From Alistipes dispar (GTDB taxonomy: Bacteria > Bacteroidota > Bacteroidia > Bacteroidales > Rikenellaceae), in NCBI RefSeq assembly GCF_006542685.1, contig NZ_AP019736.1, positions 654,001 to 718,000 of the forward strand: DNA of 64,000 bases, given 5' to 3'. The notes under the pieces were generated by a model, which was not told the DNA's origin, did not search any database, and worked only from the letters and a program-made list of their open reading frames with translations. Shown piece after piece: positions 8,334 to 16,072 of this stretch. Both the position numbers and the translations under genes were made by a program. Positions within the stretch are counted from its first letter, which is position 1, and each line of letters starts with the position of its first letter.

Positions 8334-9605
8334 TCACTCGTACAGCCGCTCGCAATAGCGTTTCAGCGCCTCCCACTCGTAATAGGGACCGCCGTCGAGC
8401 GGCAGCCGGGCGTCGCGCTCGTTGTAAAGCACCCGCACCCGGACATCGCCCGCGGCATTGCGGAAGAAGACGAACTGCACGTTGCCCGCCATCGGCGAAA
8501 CCTTCTCGATGCTCCAGCACGAGCGCACCTCGTCCACGGAGGCCACCCGCGCCGAGGCGCCCTCCACCTGCAACAGGGCGGCGAGGGGCGTCAGATAGAC
8601 GTCGTGCCCGAAACGCAGCGAGGCCGCCAGCGGCTCCTTCCCGTCGATCACCCGCCGGGCCGTCTCCACGAAATCGCGGAGCAGCGGCCGGGCCGAGGCC
8701 ACGACCGGATCGCCGAAACGCAGCGAAGGCCCCATCGTCAGGTAACAGTAGGCGTTCAGACTCTCCCAGAGCGCATAGAGCTCCCCGGGCGTGAAAATAT
8801 CGTAGAACGCCCACTCGGGACGGTCGATGTCCTGCGCGATGGAGGTCAGCATGAAGAGGTCCCACATGAACCGCTGCGGATCGGCGACCTGCGGGGCTTC
8901 GTCCGTAAAGAGCGCCGAAAGAAGCCGCTCGGGATGCAGCCAGGCCCGCTTGGCGCTGTCCGCCACCTCGCGCGCCGCCTTGTCCATATCTTTGTCCCGC
9001 TCCCCGTTGGCCAGATAGCTCAGGTCGCGGGCGCTCGCCGTACGGACCATGCGGATCCGGGGATCGAGCTCCTTGAGCCGCTCGTTGAAGGCGGCCATGC
9101 TCAGGATGCAGCGCGGCACGAGCGTCGAACGGCTCTCCACCCGGCATTCGCGGCCGTCCGCCGTCGAGAATACCTCGGGATAGGCCGCATACATGCGTTC
9201 GGCGATCGCCCGGTGTTCGCGCACCCCGCGCGGCGACAGGTCGCCGTAGCGCCCTGCGGCATCGGCGGCCAGCGCCTCGCCCTTCGCCAGGACGGCCCGG
9301 CCCGCCGCCGTCAGCGTCCCCGCCGCCGCAGCCTCGCGCAACGGGACGAGCGGCGCCGTGTAATGCGCTTCGGAGGAGTGGTAGCGGCTGCCGTGGCGGC
9401 CGTAATGGCTGATATAGAACGGTACGTATCCCTCCGGAACGGGCTCGGCCTCCGCGGGACGGTATTCGTACGAATGATAGACGCCGGCGGCCCGTTCGGG
9501 GCAGTCGGCGATTTCCTCCGGCGCGGTCTGCGCGGCCGCGGCGCCCGCAGTCAGCACACACAATGCCGAAGCGAGGAGCTTCGATGAAAAACGGTTTCCT
9601 TTCAC
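8334..9605 (-). CDS. Secreted histidine-type acid phosphatase (MINPP/phytase-like)
   Basis: 423 residues with a signal peptide (hydrophobic stretch ending AGAAAAQ), so periplasmic or outer-membrane exposed. It carries the catalytic RHGSRYH motif at about residue 74 and a distal FGHDVYL proton-donor motif, the marks of branch-2 histidine acid phosphatases. Family members in gut Bacteroidetes dephosphorylate inositol phosphates, but the substrate here is inferred only. The start is GTG, which overlaps the stop codon of the upstream CyuA-like gene (GTGA), so the two are coupled. A strong terminator follows. Confidence 0.85.
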   Translation of the reverse strand: MKGNRFSSKLLASALCVLTAGAAAAQTAPEEIADCPERAAGVYHSYEYRPAEAEPVPEGYVPFYISHYGRHGSRYHSSEAHYTAPLVPLREAAAAGTLTAAGRAVLAKGEALAADAAGRYGDLSPRGVREHRAIAERMYAAYPEVFSTADGRECRVESRSTLVPRCILSMAAFNERLKELDPRIRMVRTASARDLSYLANGERDKDMDKAAREVADSAKRAWLHPERLLSALFTDEAPQVADPQRFMWDLFMLTSIAQDIDRPEWAFYDIFTPGELYALWESLNAYCYLTMGPSLRFGDPVVASARPLLRDFVETARRVIDGKEPLAASLRFGHDVYLTPLAALLQVEGASARVASVDEVRSCWSIEKVSPMAGNVQFVFFRNAAGDVRVRVLYNERDARLPLDGGPYYEWEALKRYCERLYE

Positions 9606-10900
9606 GATTTATGCGTCATTATTCCCAGCACGAGCCGGTCGGTTTCATTCATGCCGTCGCGGCCGATGGCCGTCAGATTGCGGATGCACTTGTCCACGTC
9701 CTCCTCGATGATCCCCTCCACCGGTGTCACGCAGTGACCGTCCATGGCCATCATCGCCGAGAGCAGAGCCGTCGAGACGCCGCTCGTGAGCTTCATCGCG
9801 CAGCTCGGCTTCGCACCGTCGCAGATCATGCCCGTCAGGTTGGCGATCATGTTCTTCACCGCGGCGGCCGCCTCGGCGTATCCGCCGCCCATCAGGTAGG
9901 TCACGCCGCAGCTCGAACCCGTCGCGGCGGCCACGCAGCCGCAGAGGGCCGACAGCCGTCCGAGGCTCTGCTTGATGTAGATCACCGTCAGGTGGCTCAG
10001 CGTCAGCGCGCGGATCATCCGCTCCTCCGAAGCGTGCGTCTCCTCGGCATAGACCGCCACGGGCAGCGTCGCGGCGATGCCCTGGTTGCCGCTGCCCGAG
10101 TTGCTCATCACCGGAATCATGGCCCCGGCCATGCGGGCGTCGCACGCCGCCGAGGTGTAGGAGAGGACGCGGGTGAAGATGCTGTCGCCCATCACGCGGC
10201 GTTCGCGGTCGCAGCGGAGCGTCCGTCCCACGCAATGACCGAACTCGCCCGCGAGCGAACGCTCGGCGGCGGCCTTGTTCACGCGGCTCGTCTCGAGAAT
10301 GAAGCGCAGCTCCTCCGCCGGCGCGGTCATGGCGAAATCCCAGACCCGGCGGAACGTCAGCGGAACTTCCTCCTCGCCCGCGGCGTCCGCGGACGGCGTG
10401 CGGCGGTCGAGCAGCGTCTCGCCGTCGCGGGTCACGCTGACGAAACGCGTATGGCCTCCGGCTATGACCGCCGCAGCCGAATGGCCCGCCGCCGCGACCT
10501 CGACCTCGATATAGAGTTTTTCGCCGATCGCCTCCTTCAGCGCGATCGCGATACGCCGCTCGTCGATATAGCGCCGCCCCTGTTCCACGGCCTCGGGCGT
10601 CACGTCGCGCAACACCTCGAGCCGGTACTCCGAACGGCCCACGAGCGCTCCGAGGGCCACGGCGATCGGCAGGCCGATCATCCCCGTGCCGGGAATGCCC
10701 ACGCCCATCGCGTTTTTCAGGATATTGGCACTCAGCCGCACGTCGATCCGCTCGGGCCGCACGCCCAGCGTCTCGGCGGCGCGCGCCGTACAGAGCGCCA
10801 CGGCGATCGGTTCGGTGCACCCGATGGCGGGTACGACCTCCCGGTTCATCAGGGCGACGATCCGCGCCCGTTCTTCCCGGGGCATTGCAGGGGATTCCAT
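9602..10900 (-). CDS. CyuA/YhaM-like UPF0597 protein (cysteine desulfidase / serine dehydratase alpha family)
   Basis: 432 residues resembling the YhaM/CyuA family, whose E. coli member participates in anaerobic cysteine degradation to sulfide, ammonia and pyruvate. Recognisable elements are VPAIGCTEPIAVAL near the N-terminus, SNSGSGNQGIAATLPV in the middle and CGCVAAATGSSCGVTYLMGGG toward the end, with conserved cysteines suited to an iron-sulfur cluster. The ATG at 10900 was chosen because upstream sequence in this frame looks non-coding and the family starts here. It forms an operon with the phosphatase. A 140-bp GC-rich leader separates it from its -7 box. Confidence 0.8.
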   Translation of the reverse strand: MESPAMPREERARIVALMNREVVPAIGCTEPIAVALCTARAAETLGVRPERIDVRLSANILKNAMGVGIPGTGMIGLPIAVALGALVGRSEYRLEVLRDVTPEAVEQGRRYIDERRIAIALKEAIGEKLYIEVEVAAAGHSAAAVIAGGHTRFVSVTRDGETLLDRRTPSADAAGEEEVPLTFRRVWDFAMTAPAEELRFILETSRVNKAAAERSLAGEFGHCVGRTLRCDRERRVMGDSIFTRVLSYTSAACDARMAGAMIPVMSNSGSGNQGIAATLPVAVYAEETHASEERMIRALTLSHLTVIYIKQSLGRLSALCGCVAAATGSSCGVTYLMGGGYAEAAAAVKNMIANLTGMICDGAKPSCAMKLTSGVSTALLSAMMAMDGHCVTPVEGIIEEDVDKCIRNLTAIGRDGMNETDRLVLGIMTHKS

Positions 10901-11046
10901 AAAAATTCCGGTTCGTTTTGGAAAACAAATGACAACCGCCCACTTCCCGCATTCCGGCCGTCCCCTTCCCGGGTCCCGACGGCCCCGACCGGCAGACACC
11001 GCCGGAAACGGCGGCCGTCGGTACGGCGAGGTATCCGATTGCGAAA

Positions 11047-11054
11047 CAAAGATA
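11047..11054 (-). promoter_or_regulatory. -7 box of the cyuA-like/phosphatase operon
   Basis: TATCTTTG on the minus strand. It is back-to-back with the NUDIX -7 box, 12 bp away. Confidence 0.5.
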
Positions 11055-11066
11055 ACGATTTTTCGC

Positions 11067-11074
11067 TATTTTTG
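11067..11074 (+). promoter_or_regulatory. -7 box of the NUDIX gene
   Basis: TATTTTTG, 22 bp before the ATG. The nearest TTG upstream is 25 bp away, so the -33 element is poor. Confidence 0.5.
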
Positions 11075-11096
11075 CTCCGAACGAACGACAACAGCG

Positions 11097-11660
11097 ATGG
11101 AAAATCCGAAAAACCGCAAATGGCGGGTCGTGCGGAGCGAATACCTCGCCCGCAAGCCGTGGTTCACCGTGCGCCACGAAACGATCTCGCTGCCCGACGG
11201 GCGCACGATCCCCGACTACTACGTGTTCGAATACCCCGACTGGGTCAATGTCACGGCCATCGACCGCGAGGGACGCTTCGTGATGATCGACCAGTACCGT
11301 CACGGGCTGGGCGAGACCTCCTACGAAATCCCGGCCGGCGTGGCGGAACCCTCGGACGAGACGATGCTCGCCGCGGCGCAGCGCGAACTGCTCGAAGAGA
11401 CCGGCTACGGCGGCGGCCAGTGGCGGCTGCTGACGACCCTCTGCGCCAATCCCGCCACGCAGAACAACCTGACGCACTGCTTCCTCGCCACGGACGTCGA
11501 ACGGCTCGGCGCGCAGCGGCCCGACCCGACGGAGGATATCCGCGTGCACCTCTTCTCCCGCGACGAGGTGCTGGAGCTGCTCCGCACCGACCGCATCCGG
11601 CAGGCGTTGATGGCCGCACCGCTCTGGCGCTGGTTCGCCGAAGAGGGCATCGTCGGATAA
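11097..11660 (+). CDS. NUDIX hydrolase (ADP-ribose pyrophosphatase type)
   Basis: 187-residue hydrolase of nucleoside diphosphate derivatives. The Nudix box reads GVAEPSDETMLAAAQRELLE followed by ETGY; relative to the canonical G-x5-E-x7-REUxEExGU it has one extra residue before the first Glu, or uses the Asp in that place. The surrounding YYVFEYPDWVNV and IDQYRHGLGETSYEIPAG stretches resemble the ADP-ribose/NDP-sugar pyrophosphatase group. Substrate unknown. It diverges from the cyuA-like operon and ends at a strong hairpin. Confidence 0.88.
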   Translation: MENPKNRKWRVVRSEYLARKPWFTVRHETISLPDGRTIPDYYVFEYPDWVNVTAIDREGRFVMIDQYRHGLGETSYEIPAGVAEPSDETMLAAAQRELLEETGYGGGQWRLLTTLCANPATQNNLTHCFLATDVERLGAQRPDPTEDIRVHLFSRDEVLELLRTDRIRQALMAAPLWRWFAEEGIVG

Positions 11661-11677
11661 CGGCTCCGTGAACCGCG

Positions 11678-11709
11678 AAGGCCCGCCGGCTTTACGTCCG
11701 GCGGGCCTT
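11678..11709. terminator. Bidirectional terminator
   Basis: Perfect 12-bp GC-rich arms (11678-11689, 11698-11709) with an 8-nt loop between two converging genes; the 3' side continues TTTCCCG. Confidence 0.75.
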
Positions 11710-11729
11710 TCCCGTTTCCGGCGAACGCC

Positions 11730-12413
11730 CTACCGTCCGACGGTCTGCGCCAGCGCCAGGAAGTAGCGTTCCGGATCGAGCCCGAGGGCTTCGAGCAGCT
11801 CCCCGGCGGGCGCGCTGCCGCGCGTGATCGAACGCAACCCGTGCCCGGCCGCATAGAGGTTCACGTTCTCGGCACACCCCGCGGCATCCTGCCCGCAGAG
11901 GTAGCGGACCTGTTCGGCCGGGATACTCCGCCCCTCGTAAACCGCCCGGTCGGCGACATAGACCAGATTCAGCGGCGCCGAATAGACGAAGGGCTGCGCC
12001 CCCGAGAGTCTGCGGCGATCGCCCTCCAGCACGCGCACGAGCCTGTGCGCCTCCGCATCGTAACGATAGACCCCCTCGGCGAAGAAGACGTAGAGGCGGA
12101 CCGGGTAGAGCGCCAGCGCCGAAGGTGCCGTCAGACGCCCCTCCTCCGGCCTATTCTCGCCCGCGGCGGCCCATACGATACCCGAAAGCTCCTCGAGCGA
12201 CAGCGCGCCGGGATTGTACTCGCGCCACGAACGGCGGTTCCGCAGCGCTTCGTCGATCGTCAGGCCGCCCTTCGGCGGCACCTGCACGAGCGCGATCTCT
12301 TCGCCGTACCGCACTTCGGTACGGGTTTCGGCGGTCTTCTCCGCCTCCGGGTTCCGGGTGCCTCCGCACGCCGCCAACAGCAGCGCCGCGCAGGCCAGCA
12401 TTTTCGTTTTCAT
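11730..12413 (-). CDS. Nitroreductase-like (SagB/ThcOx-type) lipoprotein
   Basis: 227 residues beginning MKTKMLACAALLLAAC, a lipoprotein signal with lipobox LAAC. The mature part has LRNRRSWREYNPGALSLEEL and SGIVWAAAGENRP, the flavin-binding features of nitroreductase-fold proteins, and ends in the LEALGLDPERYFLALAQTVG region typical of the SagB-type group. It probably binds FMN and is membrane-anchored on the periplasmic side. The reaction is unknown. It is divergent from the flavodoxin-ferredoxin gene. Confidence 0.8.
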   Translation of the reverse strand: MKTKMLACAALLLAACGGTRNPEAEKTAETRTEVRYGEEIALVQVPPKGGLTIDEALRNRRSWREYNPGALSLEELSGIVWAAAGENRPEEGRLTAPSALALYPVRLYVFFAEGVYRYDAEAHRLVRVLEGDRRRLSGAQPFVYSAPLNLVYVADRAVYEGRSIPAEQVRYLCGQDAAGCAENVNLYAAGHGLRSITRGSAPAGELLEALGLDPERYFLALAQTVGR

Positions 12414-12439
12414 CCGTATTTCGATATTTACATTACGGA

Positions 12440-12447
12440 CAAATATA
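12440..12447 (-). promoter_or_regulatory. -7 box of the nitroreductase-like lipoprotein gene
   Basis: TATATTTG on the minus strand, 26 bp before the start codon. Confidence 0.5.
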
Positions 12448-12458
12448 CGAATTTTTCC

Positions 12459-12466
12459 TACCTTTG
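12459..12466 (+). promoter_or_regulatory. -7 box of the flavodoxin-ferredoxin gene
   Basis: TACCTTTG, 20 bp before the ATG and only 11 bp from the opposing -7 box. Confidence 0.5.
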
Positions 12467-12486
12467 CCTGCACACACCGAACGGAT

Positions 12487-13446
12487 ATGCAACCCGAACG
12501 CATCTGCACCCTCTTTTTCTCGCCGACAGGCACCTCGCGGAAAACGGCCACAGCCGTGGCGCGGGGAATCGCGGCTCCCTTTGCGGCGACGGCCGACAGC
12601 ACGGCGACGGACCGCGCCACGGCAACGGCCGACAGCAGCGGCTCGACGGACCCGGCGAACCATGCCGCGGAAGCGAACCGCGTCGCCGCGACGCCGGAGA
12701 ACGGTCCCATACCCGTACGCGCCCTCGACCTGACGCACGCCGCACCGCGCCCCGAAACGCTGTCAGCGGATACCGTGGCCGTATTCGCCGCACCGGTTTA
12801 CGGCGGACGCATCCCCCGCACGGCGCTCGAACGCATGGAGGGCATCCGGGGCGAAGGCACGCCTGCGGTAGTGATCGCCGTTTACGGCAACCGGGCCTTC
12901 GAAAAGGCCGCGGCGGAGCTGGCGGATTTCGTGCGCGCCCGGGGATTCGTCCCGGTGGCCGCGGCGGCCTTCGTCGGGGAGCATTCGTACAGCACGGAAC
13001 GCACGCCCATCGCGGCAGGCCGCCCCGACGGGCAGGACCTCGCCGCAGCGGAGGCGTTCGGCCGGGCCGTCCGGCGCAAACTCGCCGGGCAGGGACCCCT
13101 GCCGGTCGATGCCGCACGGCTCAAGGCCCCCGGCACGCCGCTCGTCCCGCTGCTGCGTTTCATCCGTTTCGTTCTCGCCTACCGGCGGCGCCAGAAGAAA
13201 CACCCCGTCGTCCTGCTGCCCGCAGGCAGCGCGGACCGCTGCACGCACTGCGGCCGCTGCGCGGCGGTCTGCCCCACCGGAGCCATCGCCCGCGGCGACG
13301 AACTCCGCACCGACGCGGCCCGCTGCATCCGCTGCTGTGCCTGCGTAAAGGGGTGTCCGGTCGGTGCGCGCACCTTCGAAACGCCTTTCGCGGCGGCCCT
13401 TTCGCGCAACTTCGCACGCCGGAAACCGCCCGTCACCCTGCTTTGA
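12487..13446 (+). CDS. EFR1-type flavodoxin-ferredoxin fusion protein
   Basis: 319-residue soluble electron-transfer protein. The N-terminal flavodoxin-like domain opens with the FMN phosphate loop FFSPTGTSRKTA; the C-terminus carries two [4Fe-4S] motifs, CTHCGRCAAVCP and CIRCCACVKGCP. Between about residues 28 and 75 there is an Ala/Thr/Ser-rich, low-complexity insertion that family members normally lack. A small lipoprotein gene follows 13 bp later. The donor and acceptor are unknown; the divergent nitroreductase-like lipoprotein is a possible redox neighbour. Confidence 0.83.
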   Translation: MQPERICTLFFSPTGTSRKTATAVARGIAAPFAATADSTATDRATATADSSGSTDPANHAAEANRVAATPENGPIPVRALDLTHAAPRPETLSADTVAVFAAPVYGGRIPRTALERMEGIRGEGTPAVVIAVYGNRAFEKAAAELADFVRARGFVPVAAAAFVGEHSYSTERTPIAAGRPDGQDLAAAEAFGRAVRRKLAGQGPLPVDAARLKAPGTPLVPLLRFIRFVLAYRRRQKKHPVVLLPAGSADRCTHCGRCAAVCPTGAIARGDELRTDAARCIRCCACVKGCPVGARTFETPFAAALSRNFARRKPPVTLL

Positions 13447-13459
13447 GACACGACCGACG

Positions 13460-13906
13460 ATGAAAACGCTCCCGATACGCCTCCGCCTCCTGCTCGGCGC
13501 CGCCGTGCTGCTGACGGGCTGTTTCGAGAAGAGCGGAACCTACGGTCCCGACCCCGGGGAGGCGATTCTCGCGCTCACGGCGCACGGCTGGGAGACGGAA
13601 CACCCGGACGGCCCGGGAACGATAAAGGAGACATGGACGTTCCGCCCGATCGGGAACGGCCGCACGGAACTGCTGCGGACGCACGGAGACGGAAGCGAGG
13701 AGCGCAGCGAGACGTTCTTCCTGTGGGAATACGTCGGGCCGAATTACAACGTGCTCTACATCGCGGCCGAAAACCTCCGTTCCTGCTACTGGGCCGTCGA
13801 GGAGCTGACGCACGGCACGCTAACCGTCCGAAAGAGTTTCATCGACCCCGATCTGGTGACATCGGGGGATTACAGCGAACGCATCCGGTTCTCCGCCGTC
13901 CGGTGA
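13460..13906 (+). CDS. Small lipoprotein of unknown function
   Basis: 148 residues with a clear lipoprotein signal (LRLLLGAAVLLTGC). The mature domain is rich in beta-prone aromatic stretches (ETWTFRPIG, FFLWEYVGPNYNVLYI), resembling lipocalin-like small proteins, but no family is recognised. It lies 13 bp after the flavodoxin-ferredoxin gene and is probably cotranscribed. Confidence 0.75.
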   Translation: MKTLPIRLRLLLGAAVLLTGCFEKSGTYGPDPGEAILALTAHGWETEHPDGPGTIKETWTFRPIGNGRTELLRTHGDGSEERSETFFLWEYVGPNYNVLYIAAENLRSCYWAVEELTHGTLTVRKSFIDPDLVTSGDYSERIRFSAVR

Positions 13907-13932
13907 CGGGCGGCAGGGCGGATTCCGTCCGG

Positions 13933-14529
13933 TCAGAGCCGTTTCTCGAAGGCCAGCCGCTCGCCGCCGGCATAACGGACCGTTCCGCAGAAACGGAAGC
14001 CCTCCTTCTCCAGCAGACGCAGCATGCGGCGGTTGTCGAAATTGGTGTCCACACGGAAAGCGCACACCCCGCGCCGCCGCGCCAGTTCGCCCACACGCCG
14101 CAGAAACGCCGTCGCCAGCCCCCGGCCCTGCATCCCGCCGGCCACCGCCAGACGGTGCAGCACGACGTATGCGCCGTCGGTGAGCCAGCGCCCTTCGATT
14201 CCGGCATAGGCCGGTTCGCCGTCGAACACCGCGGCACCATAGGCGACCGCCTCCCCTGCCGCGGAGCCGCCCGGCAGCATGTCCGGAAGGGAATCCCGAT
14301 CCGGCAGCGCACTCCCGGCGGATCCGGCGGCCGGATCCGCCGCCGGAAGCGACAACACGTATCCGTCCCCCCGCCCGATGTCCCGGGCGATATCCGATTC
14401 GGCGGGATAACCGTCCTGCCATTGCAGGCTGCCGGCCGCCCGCATCTGCGCCTGCGCCCGGGCGATGATCCGCATGATGCGGGGAATGTCCGCCGCCGCG
14501 GCCCGGCGGAACAACAACTGCTCGTTCAT
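13933..14529 (-). CDS. GNAT family N-acetyltransferase
   Basis: 198 residues. The acetyl-CoA-binding motif A is VLHRLAVAGGMQGRGLATAF, followed by a typical C-terminal FRVDTNFDNRRMLRLLEKEG region. A Gly/Ala/Ser/Pro-rich segment of about 35 residues (near residues 65-100) interrupts the usual fold, as in the nearby EFR1-type protein. The ATG is only 5 bp downstream of a TATCTTTG box, which suggests a leaderless or nearly leaderless mRNA. Substrate unknown. Confidence 0.83.
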   Translation of the reverse strand: MNEQLLFRRAAAADIPRIMRIIARAQAQMRAAGSLQWQDGYPAESDIARDIGRGDGYVLSLPAADPAAGSAGSALPDRDSLPDMLPGGSAAGEAVAYGAAVFDGEPAYAGIEGRWLTDGAYVVLHRLAVAGGMQGRGLATAFLRRVGELARRRGVCAFRVDTNFDNRRMLRLLEKEGFRFCGTVRYAGGERLAFEKRL

Positions 14530-14534
14530 GACGG

Positions 14535-14542
14535 CAAAGATA
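14535..14542 (-). promoter_or_regulatory. -7 box immediately before the GNAT start codon
   Basis: TATCTTTG on the minus strand, with five bases before the ATG. Transcription would begin at or next to the start codon. Confidence 0.55.
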
Positions 14543-14591
14543 CGAAATTGTCGCGGGGCGTCATCCGGACACGACAAAATTTCCGAACGGG

Positions 14592-14626
14592 TGACAATTC
14601 GTGACATTTCATGACAATCGGTGACA
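14592..14626. repeat. Four TGACA units at exact 10-bp spacing
   Basis: TGACA occurs at 14592, 14602, 14612 and 14622. Flanking bases alternate, so the array is also two copies of a 20-bp unit (TGACAAT then TGACATT). All copies face the same helical side. It lies 21 bp upstream of a sigma-54-like element and is a likely binding array for a regulator of hsp20. Confidence 0.6.
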
Positions 14627-14646
14627 TTTCATGCCGTTTTCCGCCC

Positions 14647-14662
14647 TGGCACGGGATTTGAC
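14647..14662 (+). promoter_or_regulatory. Sigma-54-like promoter upstream of hsp20
   Basis: TGGCACG (14647-14653), four bases, then TTGAC (14658-14662). This follows the -24/-12 layout TGGCACG-N4-TTGCW with the -12 GC changed to GA. No TAnnTTTG box was seen in this region. Confidence 0.45.
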
Positions 14663-14744
14663 CTTATCGAGAACGAAGCCGCTCCGCAAGGGGCGGGGTC
14701 AAAAAAAGCATGTTGAACCAAAAAACAATAAGGAGGACAAAATT

Positions 14745-15179
14745 ATGATGCCAGTCAGAAGAAATCAGAATTGGTTACCGAGTATTTTCAACGACTTTTT
14801 CGGCAACGAATGGGTCGATAAATCGAACGCGACGGCTCCGGCCGTCAATATCCTCGAGACGGAGGACGACTTCAAGGTGGAAGTGGCCGCCCCGGGTATG
14901 ACCAAACAGGACTTCAAGGTCCATATCAACGAGGACAACGAACTGATCATCTCGATGGAGAAGAAGGCCGAGAACAAGGAGGAGGACAAGAAACGCAAGG
15001 GCACGTACCTGCGCCGCGAGTTCTCGTACAGCCAGTTCCAGCAAAGCCTGATCCTTCCCGACAACGTCGAGAAGGAGAAGATCGCGGCCAAAGTCGAGCA
15101 CGGCGTGCTGACGGTGGAAATCCCGAAGAAAAAGGAGGTTCACGCAACGCCCGCCGCACGACAGATCGAAATCGAGTAA
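14745..15179 (+). CDS. Hsp20 / alpha-crystallin small heat-shock chaperone
   Basis: 144-residue ATP-independent holdase chaperone. The alpha-crystallin domain spans about residues 40-130 (DDFKVEVAAPGMTKQDFKVH through KVEHGVLTVEIPKKK, with the conserved G-V-L motif). A strong AGGAGG ribosome-binding site (14731-14736) lies 8 bp before the chosen ATG; a second ATG follows directly. The leader contains a phased TGACA array and a sigma-54-like element, implying regulation unlike that of its neighbours. Confidence 0.93.
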   Translation: MMPVRRNQNWLPSIFNDFFGNEWVDKSNATAPAVNILETEDDFKVEVAAPGMTKQDFKVHINEDNELIISMEKKAENKEEDKKRKGTYLRREFSYSQFQQSLILPDNVEKEKIAAKVEHGVLTVEIPKKKEVHATPAARQIEIE

Positions 15180-15201
15180 GGCCGCGGCCGATCGGATGCG
15201 G

Positions 15202-15235
15202 GGCGGGGCCGGCAGAAAGCCGGTCCCGCCTTTTT
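15202..15235 (+). terminator. Intrinsic terminator of hsp20
   Basis: 12-bp arms (15202-15213, 15219-15230, one G-U pair), a 5-nt loop and then TTTTT. Confidence 0.85.
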
Positions 15236-15288
15236 CGCGTCCCGGCGCACGAAATGCGGCGGAGGAAACAGGATAACGAAAAATCCGC

Positions 15289-15296
15289 TATCTTTA
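15289..15296 (+). promoter_or_regulatory. -7 box of lutABC
   Basis: TATCTTTA, one mismatch from TAnnTTTG, 35 bp before lutA. Confidence 0.4.
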
Positions 15297-15331
15297 CCCC
15301 CGATTCCAAACACACAAACTCAAAGACACGA

Positions 15332-16072
15332 ATGAAAGTCGGACTGTTCATTCCCTGCTATATCAACGCCGTCTATCCGCAGGTCGGGCGCGCCTCCTGC
15401 GAGCTGCTGCGGCGCGTGGGGTGCGAGGTGGACTACCCACTCGACCAGACCTGCTGCGGGCAGCCGATGGCCAACGCCGGTTTCGAACGGGATGCGGCCG
15501 CACTGGCCGAACGCATGAACGCCCTGTTCGGGCGCTACGACTACGTTGTCGGCCCGTCGGCCAGCTGCGTGGTCTTCGTTCGGGAAGGCTACCCGCGCCT
15601 GCTGAAGGATTACCGCGAACACGCCTGCGTCGATGCGCGCATCTGGGAGATTTGCGAGTTCCTGCACGACGTGGTGCGGCCCACGCGCCTCGACGCACGC
15701 TTCCCCCACCGCGTGAGCCTCCACAACTCCTGCCACGGCGTGCGGAAAATGGGTCTCTCGTCGCCCAGCGAGCTGCACGTCCCTTACAGTTCGAAGCTGC
15801 GCGATCTGCTTTCGCTGGTCGAGGGCGTCGAAGTCGCCGAGCCCGAGCGGCGGGACGAATGCTGCGGATTCGGCGGCATGTTCTCGGCCGAGGAGGGGGC
15901 CGTTTCGGTGGCGATGGGCCGCGCGAAGGTGCAGCGCCACATGGCCACCGGCGCGGAGTACATCACCGGCGCCGACTCCTCGTGCCTGATGCACATGCAG
16001 GGGATCATCGACCGCGAGAAGCTCCCCGTGAAAACCGTTCATATCGTGGAAATCCTCAATTCGAAAGCATGA
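15332..16072 (+). CDS. lutA: Lactate utilisation protein A, (Fe-S)-binding CCG-domain subunit
   Basis: 246 residues with two cysteine-rich CCG domains: CCGQPMANAGF near residue 46 and CCGFGGMFS near residue 180, each preceded by upstream cysteines (PCY, HNSCHG). These domains bind iron-sulfur clusters in LutA/GlcF-type subunits of lactate or glycolate oxidation complexes. The start ATG was chosen at MKVGLFIPCY, where the family begins. Its stop overlaps the lutB start (ATGA). Confidence 0.9.
   Translation: MKVGLFIPCYINAVYPQVGRASCELLRRVGCEVDYPLDQTCCGQPMANAGFERDAAALAERMNALFGRYDYVVGPSASCVVFVREGYPRLLKDYREHACVDARIWEICEFLHDVVRPTRLDARFPHRVSLHNSCHGVRKMGLSSPSELHVPYSSKLRDLLSLVEGVEVAEPERRDECCGFGGMFSAEEGAVSVAMGRAKVQRHMATGAEYITGADSSCLMHMQGIIDREKLPVKTVHIVEILNSKA

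Noticed and set aside
9563..11671. 702-codon plus-strand open frame
   Set aside because: Antisense to the phosphatase and CyuA-like genes, both of which have clear family motifs; the translated product is Arg/His-rich and lacks any recognisable domain.
14592..14626. Short regularly spaced repeats as a possible CRISPR array
   Set aside because: The unit is only 5 bp at 10-bp spacing, with no spacers and no cas genes; better explained as a protein-binding array.
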